Shown here piece by piece: positions 7,026-11,147 of a stretch of DNA of 11,147 nucleotides. This DNA comes from UBA4644 sp034933145 (GTDB lineage: Bacteria; Bacillota; Clostridia; Oscillospirales; Butyricicoccaceae), in assembly GCA_034933145.1 (NCBI GenBank), contig JAYFOA010000052.1, positions 1 through 11,147 of the forward strand. The letters run 5' to 3'. The notes below the pieces were generated by a model. The model did no database searches, had not been told where the DNA came from, and was given only the letters and a program-made list of their open reading frames with translations. Positions within the stretch are counted from its first letter, which is position 1, and every line of letters starts with the position of its first letter. The translations under genes and the position numbers were made by a program.

Positions 7026-7268
7026 AATTCTTTGATAAGATTTACTGCCTGTGGGGTCTTGAATCTTTCCCCCTGTTAGTGTGTGGGGCAAACATTTTTT
7101 ATACTGCGGTGCAAACGCTGGAGGTAGGGAATCAGGTTCCCCAGTTGGCACGCAGTACGGTTTCCCATGCGCCGTTTCGTTCTGACTGAGTATTTAGTTG
7201 GTATATATACTGGCAAATAAAGACGCTGGATTTTATTCTGCCGTATTTATTTCGTTTTGTAGTCACTA

Positions 7269-8048
7269 TTATTCCATCGAAACAAACTGTAGATAGAATC
7301 CGTTATCATCCTGCTTTTCCATAAAGGTTATTGTTTTTTTAGTATTAACACAGTATTTTGAATTCAGAATTTCCGAATAGTCCTTAATTATTTCTTCCTG
7401 AATGTCAAAAGATCCAACCTCCACTAAATAGTCAGATACGCCATAAAATTCAAAAACGCCTGTAGATGTACCGTCTTGCCATTGTGTTAACTGAATTAAT
7501 TTTGCATAAAAGCCTTCATCTGCACTCCATCCCGTAGATTTTAGAATACCGTCATTTGAGATTTCATTAACAAAACCTGAAGCCTCAAAATCTGTCACTT
7601 CTCTGGCGAACCCTCGTTCAATCTCTCTGATGACTTCATCAGTTTTCCAACAGGTATATCCGTCTTCATCTCTCTCGTACGATCCCTTTTGCGATAAATT
7701 TTCAAGAGCGTACATAATCATTCCGCCGTCTGAAACCTCTGCTACCGAACCAAAGCTGAGTTCAGTAAAATCTCCACCCATCGCATATGAAATCTGAACA
7801 AAACCGGGGGCATCGTTGGCAAAATAGCCATAATATTTAAGGATTTGCTCTTCGGTAACTTCGAGTTCTATTTTTTCTGGCGGCAAAGGAGTAGATATAT
7901 CAGGCATAGTTGGGTCGTTTGCGCTATCCGCAGACTCATTTGTAACGGAATTTTCATTCTTTTCCTGAGAGGAGTTGGATAAAGAACTGCACGAGGAAAG
8001 CAAAAAGAGAAGCGTTATGATTACAAGTGATGATAAAATTTTTTGCAT
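7269..8048 (-). CDS. Secreted lipoprotein homologous to the ectodomain of the M56 protein
   Basis: A lipoprotein of 259 residues. I chose the ATG at 8048 because AAGGAG stands eight bases upstream and the product then begins with a normal lipoprotein signal ('MQKILSSLVIITLLFLLSSC', Cys20). An upstream TTG at 8084 would put 12 charged residues before the signal. Residues 21-60 form a low-complexity Ser/Asn/Glu linker; a folded domain follows to the end. This domain matches the middle of the M56 protein in the same operon: 'ILKYYGYF' here against 'VLKYYNYF' there, 'GVFEFYGV' against 'AVFKLYQI', and the end 'GFYLQFVSM' against 'SYYLHFSKF', with similar spacing. I do not recognise a named family. 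The gene is AT-richer than the M56 gene. It is last in the operon, 22 bases after the preceding frame. It is probably a membrane-bound companion that binds the same ligand as the sensor, or competes for it. Confidence 0.8.
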   Translation of the reverse strand: MQKILSSLVIITLLFLLSSCSSLSNSSQEKNENSVTNESADSANDPTMPDISTPLPPEKIELEVTEEQILKYYGYFANDAPGFVQISYAMGGDFTELSFGSVAEVSDGGMIMYALENLSQKGSYERDEDGYTCWKTDEVIREIERGFAREVTDFEASGFVNEISNDGILKSTGWSADEGFYAKLIQLTQWQDGTSTGVFEFYGVSDYLVEVGSFDIQEEIIKDYSEILNSKYCVNTKKTITFMEKQDDNGFYLQFVSME

Positions 8049-8070
8049 ATTATGTTTCTCCTTAGCGCTC

Positions 8071-8370
8071 TCATGTGCTTTCAAAACCCGATATTGTTTT
8101 GTAGAATCGACTTAGACTACGCCAAGCATCATTTTCCCAGCTTCCGACCAGGGTTCCACCCACAATGAAGTACAGCGGGGCGGCTGTGCCGGGGGAATCC
8201 GCTAATACCGGGGAATTCCCCTCTGCCGGATTTTCCGGCGTAACGGCCGGGGTTTCGTCTGACGTACCGTCGGCAATCGGCGCTTCTATCGTGCCGCAAG
8301 CTGCCAAAGCGAAAAGCAACAACAGGGTAAGCAGAAGAGCAGATGCTTTTTCAGATTGTTTTCTCCCTAT
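8071..8370 (-). pseudogene. Short lipoprotein frame with ATA in place of the start codon
   Basis: The frame has no ATG, GTG or TTG before its signal peptide. Read from ATA at 8368-8370 it gives G-R-K-Q-S-E-K-A-S, then 'ALLLTLLLLFALAAC', an ideal lipoprotein signal with a lipobox (Cys about 25), then a Pro/Glu/Thr-rich linker and 'PLYFIVGGTLVGSWENDAW', ending at TGA (8071). GGAG of the M56 gene's final codons lies eight bases before the ATA, and the M56 stop codon is four bases before it, so the placement is that of a normal coupled start. The simplest reading is a gene whose ATG became ATA. The product would be about 99 residues and the folded part is short, so the C terminus may also be lost. 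A real but weak non-AUG start is possible. Starting at the TTG at 8322 would cut the signal short and lacks a binding site. Confidence 0.55.
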
Positions 8371-8373
8371 GTT

Positions 8374-10524
8374 TTAATCTCCGATGTCATAGATATCCGC
8401 CCATACCAGCGTACCATACATACCAAAGGTCATGGAATACTGTACATTTCCTGTAAATATATCCACGGATCGCATGGTACCGGCAAAGCCCGTGCTTTGT
8501 GTGTAGTAGCTTCCCGGCTCGCCTGTCAGCTGCGTCCCCTGCGATACGGCGGGGAATTTTTTAATTACGTCCTCATATGCATCGCCCAGCCGGATGTCCC
8601 GGAACAGCATGTCTTGATATTCTCGAATGCTGATGATCCATAGATACTGGGTGCGGTCATCTGTCTCCTCTTTCGGGCGGGCACGGAAGGTATAGTGCCA
8701 TCCGTCGACGTCGACTGTGGTATAATCGGAGTAGCTGTCCGAAGAGTATGTATAGGCGCTTTCCGGCAAATTCAAAAGATTTTTTGCCTCGTCCAGTGTC
8801 ATGCCGATAGACAGCCCATGGTAGCTTGCCAGTTCCTCCGAGGACACATTTCTGGTATAATCGGTCTCCTGGGGCGGTATAGAAAAGTTGCTATTCCGGG
8901 GAACAAGGCTGAACTTGCTGAAATGCAGGTAATAGGAGTCGCCTTCCGGAATTTCGGTGAAGACCGCATCCACATCCATGGTGTAATAACCTTCCATTTC
9001 GGTATCGCCCGAAAGGATGCGGGCGTCAAAATCCGCCGGTGCGCTGTCTGCCATGATCTGATATAGTTTGAACACTGCTGAAAAACTGCCGTCCCCATTG
9101 TCAATGAGCTTCTTGAGAAGCAGACGGTTATGCCGGGAAATTCCGGTATATATGCTGCCAAGCTGCACATTTCCATCCGATGTGAGGGAGGTGGATCCGG
9201 TGCTGTACCGTTTGGGACGAATGCCGAAATATTTGTCCAGCACATCGTCAATCTGTTTTTTGGAGCGGATATTCTCCGCGTTTCCGTCGATCGGCTGGGT
9301 ATTCATAAAGGCGAAGTACATCACATCGGACTGAAGCGTATTTTCATCTACGGTAAAGATATCATTGTCGGTCAGACTGTGGTGTTCCAGGAAATAATTA
9401 TAGTACTTAAGCACCAGCGGGTCGGGTTCGTCAGTGGATGAAGCAGGAGCCGGGTCATCGGCAGTATTATCTGCGGGTTCTTCCGGCGTTGCGGCAGGCG
9501 AAGGGTCTGAAACGGGCGTGGTAGCCGTCGGGTCGGATGGCGGAGTACGGTCGGCCATACAGCCCGCCATTGTTAAGACGACCAAAACGACGGCAAGCAC
9601 AGTACTCCATATGGCTGGCTTTTTGTAGCACAGCACATGCCGGATGCGGGCACGGACATTATCCTCCCCAAAGGAAAGCGGAAGCAAAAGTCCCGCGCGG
9701 CGGGCCGAAAGATTCAGCAGCGCATTTGAATAGTCCCTGCGGATATCATCGCCCGTGCTCCGGAGCACATTTTCATCACAGGACATTTCCATATCCTTCG
9801 TCATGAGAAAATAGGAAAGCCAGACAACCGGATTAAACCAATGCAGTACGAGTACGAAAAAGGTCAAAAGCTTAATTAAGTTGTCACGCCTCCGGATATG
9901 TGTGTGTTCGTGCCGGAGGATAAAATCGAGCTGCGCGGGAGACAATCCGGCGGGAACATAGATCGTCGGGTGCAGAAGACCCAGCACAAATGCAGTGGAA
10001 ATCCGGTCGCTCTCAAACACATCGGCGGAAATCCGCACTGCGGTGCCCAGTCTGCGGGATAGCCGAAGGTAGCAGAACGCCGAATATCCAAGCAACAGGA
10101 TGCAGCCCGCAAGCCAGACAGGCACTGCAATCTGCAGAAAGCTGGACGGCGAATCGGACTGCGCGCCGGACGGCGCCGTATACTGATCCCTATTTTGCGC
10201 TTCACCTGCCAGGGAAACCACATCCGTCGGTGGAGGCTGCGTATCATCCGGCAGGACAACTGTGGCCTGGCTGCCGGAAGCCGATGGGGAAGCGGCCTGC
10301 TCATAGAGAATGCGGCCGGGCAGCATTCCTGCATCGGACGGAATAATCCCCAAGGGACTCTGCAGAGTTACGGGGACCATAAGGCGGAAGAAGACGATCG
10401 ACCACAGCACATAAGAATAGATCTTCGGAGCTTTTCGCAGCGCAAACCGAAGAATTAAAACGACAACTGCCGCAATGCCGGCGGCAAGGCTCATGCCAAG
10501 GACCGTGGTGAAAATATCGGTCAT
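8374..10524 (-). CDS. BlaR1/MecR1-like M56 metalloprotease with a non-penicillin-binding ectodomain
   Basis: A 716-residue membrane sensor protease of the BlaR1/MecR1 class. Membrane segments are near 5-28, 36-53, 130-152 and 303-320. The cytoplasmic zinc site is 'HEHTH' (205-209) with the third ligand likely Glu246 in 'EMSCDE'. Family knowledge: a bound signal triggers this protease, which leads to loss of the paired BlaI repressor. Instead of the usual C-terminal penicillin-binding domain (SxxK, SxN, KTG motifs, which I do not find) it carries: a Pro/Ala/Asp/Thr-rich linker (323-368); a domain (about 369-545) that aligns with the lipoprotein encoded at 7269-8048; and two repeats resembling SmpA/BLIP-type units ('LSIGMTLDEAKNLLNLP', 571-587, and 'IRLGDAYEDVIKKFP', 644-658). 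The last membrane segment ends in 'LTMAGC' (Cys322), which looks like a lipobox. The gene overlaps the repressor gene by four bases (ATGA). The inducing signal is unknown and need not be a beta-lactam. Confidence 0.9.
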   Translation of the reverse strand: MTDIFTTVLGMSLAAGIAAVVVLILRFALRKAPKIYSYVLWSIVFFRLMVPVTLQSPLGIIPSDAGMLPGRILYEQAASPSASGSQATVVLPDDTQPPPTDVVSLAGEAQNRDQYTAPSGAQSDSPSSFLQIAVPVWLAGCILLLGYSAFCYLRLSRRLGTAVRISADVFESDRISTAFVLGLLHPTIYVPAGLSPAQLDFILRHEHTHIRRRDNLIKLLTFFVLVLHWFNPVVWLSYFLMTKDMEMSCDENVLRSTGDDIRRDYSNALLNLSARRAGLLLPLSFGEDNVRARIRHVLCYKKPAIWSTVLAVVLVVLTMAGCMADRTPPSDPTATTPVSDPSPAATPEEPADNTADDPAPASSTDEPDPLVLKYYNYFLEHHSLTDNDIFTVDENTLQSDVMYFAFMNTQPIDGNAENIRSKKQIDDVLDKYFGIRPKRYSTGSTSLTSDGNVQLGSIYTGISRHNRLLLKKLIDNGDGSFSAVFKLYQIMADSAPADFDARILSGDTEMEGYYTMDVDAVFTEIPEGDSYYLHFSKFSLVPRNSNFSIPPQETDYTRNVSSEELASYHGLSIGMTLDEAKNLLNLPESAYTYSSDSYSDYTTVDVDGWHYTFRARPKEETDDRTQYLWIISIREYQDMLFRDIRLGDAYEDVIKKFPAVSQGTQLTGEPGSYYTQSTGFAGTMRSVDIFTGNVQYSMTFGMYGTLVWADIYDIGD

Positions 10525-10883
10525 TTCTTTTCCGCCTCCTCGATCATTTTCCGGATCTCGTCCGCCTCTTTTGCCGAGAGGCGGCGGCCGCGCAGAAAGG
10601 CGGAGATAAAGGCGGGAAGTGAGCCGTCAAATGCCCGGTCGAGCAAAGCCTCGCTTTCATATTGGCGCACCTGATCGCGTCGGATCAGCGAGGTGACCAC
10701 TGCATCCCGGTTTTGCAGAATGCCGCGTCCGCATAGCTTGCGCAAAACGGTATATGTGGTCGACTTCCTCCAGCCAAGATGTTCTTCGCACAGCCGCGCA
10801 AGCTCGGTCGAGCGAACCGGCTCGTTTTCCCAGACGATTTCACAGAACCGCTGCTCTGCGTCAAATAGTTTGAAATCTTCCAT
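10521..10883 (-). CDS. blaI: BlaI/MecI-family transcriptional repressor
   Basis: A 120-residue repressor of normal length for the family. The start at 10883 follows AGGGGGG; an in-frame ATG five codons upstream (10898) has no binding site. The winged helix covers about residues 5-75: 'LFDAEQRFCEIVWENEPVRSTEL', the recognition helix in 'WRKSTTYTVLRKLCGRGIL' and the wing after it. The C-terminal part ('FISAFLRGRRLSAKEADEIRKMIEEA') is the dimerisation helix region typical of BlaI. I do not see the classic Asn-Phe cleavage site of staphylococcal BlaI at an obvious position. It is the first gene of the operon, overlaps the M56 gene by four bases, and should bind the palindrome at 10923-10938. The symbol denotes the family; the controlled function is not known to be beta-lactam resistance. 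Confidence 0.92.
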   Translation of the reverse strand: MEDFKLFDAEQRFCEIVWENEPVRSTELARLCEEHLGWRKSTTYTVLRKLCGRGILQNRDAVVTSLIRRDQVRQYESEALLDRAFDGSLPAFISAFLRGRRLSAKEADEIRKMIEEAEKK

Positions 10884-10921
10884 AAGCGCCCCCCTCATAG
10901 CAGGTCTATTCTGTTAAACCA

Positions 10922-10950
10922 AGTTTATCACGATAAACCTCCTGCGTCAA
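10922..10950 (-). promoter_or_regulatory. Operon promoter with embedded palindromic operator
   Basis: Read on the minus strand, TTGACG (10950-10945) and TAAACT (10927-10922) are a -35 and -10 with a 17-base spacer, 39 bases before the repressor's start. A perfect palindrome, GTTTATC-AC-GATAAAC (10923-10938), overlaps the spacer and the -10. Position and symmetry fit BlaI-type autorepression. Confidence 0.75.
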
Positions 10951-11147
10951 GGGGAAAACGGTCGATAAGAGCTCATCTCCGAATTGCGCCCGGTTTCCCC
11001 GGCTGAATAGCCGCACGAACACGGATCTTCCACAGCAGGTGGCCCGGATCGAAAAAATGACCAATGGGAAAGGCAAGAAGTCACGTCCGCACAAGATGCA
11101 ATAAAAGCGATGTCTCTGACAAACCAGGGGGCGGCGGGGGGTGGGCC

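Noticed and set aside
7079..7185. Short plus-strand frame in the gap after the hydrolase terminator
   Set aside because: About 34 codons from a GTG with no binding site and no recognisable protein pattern.
8799..9251. Minus-strand frame of 150 codons inside the M56 gene
   Set aside because: It runs in another frame of the same strand within the M56 gene, has no start signal, and the M56 frame has clear family motifs.
1..11147. CRISPR array or toxin-antitoxin pair
   Set aside because: No regularly spaced direct repeats with unique spacers were seen, and no adjacent small gene pair with toxin or antitoxin features.

Overview
The window looks like chromosome from a gut-type member of the Clostridia (Bacillota). 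Genes have strong AGGAGG-type ribosome binding sites, promoters of the TTGACA/TATAAT type, hairpin-plus-T terminators, and families typical of that group (TnpX-type recombinase, HxlR regulator, BlaI/M56 pair, lipoproteins with short lipoboxes). The species cannot be fixed from this sequence.

Region 1 (1 to about 2310) is the right end of an integrated mobile element. It holds the tail of a probable mobilization/relaxase protein, a small TnpW-like gene, and a large serine recombinase broken by a one-base frameshift. The element ends at the 3' part of a tRNA gene (T-loop, acceptor strand and CCA, 2309-2334), which is followed at once by that tRNA's terminator. The element therefore appears to sit inside a tRNA gene.

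Region 2 (2335-7268) is ordinary chromosomal accessory DNA: an APC-type amino acid permease; a divergent pair of a cysteine-rich HxlR regulator and a flavin split-barrel (PPOX-like) protein sharing an operator-like intergenic region; then a winged-helix regulator coupled to a membrane-anchored alpha/beta hydrolase, closed by a strong terminator.

Region 3 (7269-10950, minus strand) is the most interesting part. It is a probable four-gene operon read right to left: a BlaI-type repressor, a BlaR1-like M56 metalloprotease, a short lipoprotein frame whose start codon appears to be ATA, and a complete lipoprotein. A perfect palindrome overlaps the -10 of the promoter, as expected for BlaI autoregulation. 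The M56 protein has no penicillin-binding sensor domain. Its fourth membrane segment ends in a lipobox-like sequence, and its exported part contains a domain that I can align by eye with the stand-alone lipoprotein at the end of the operon. The picture is a BlaI/BlaR1 signalling module with a replaced sensor and a separate secreted copy of the same domain. The signal it senses is unknown.

The last 200 bases hold no gene I can support.
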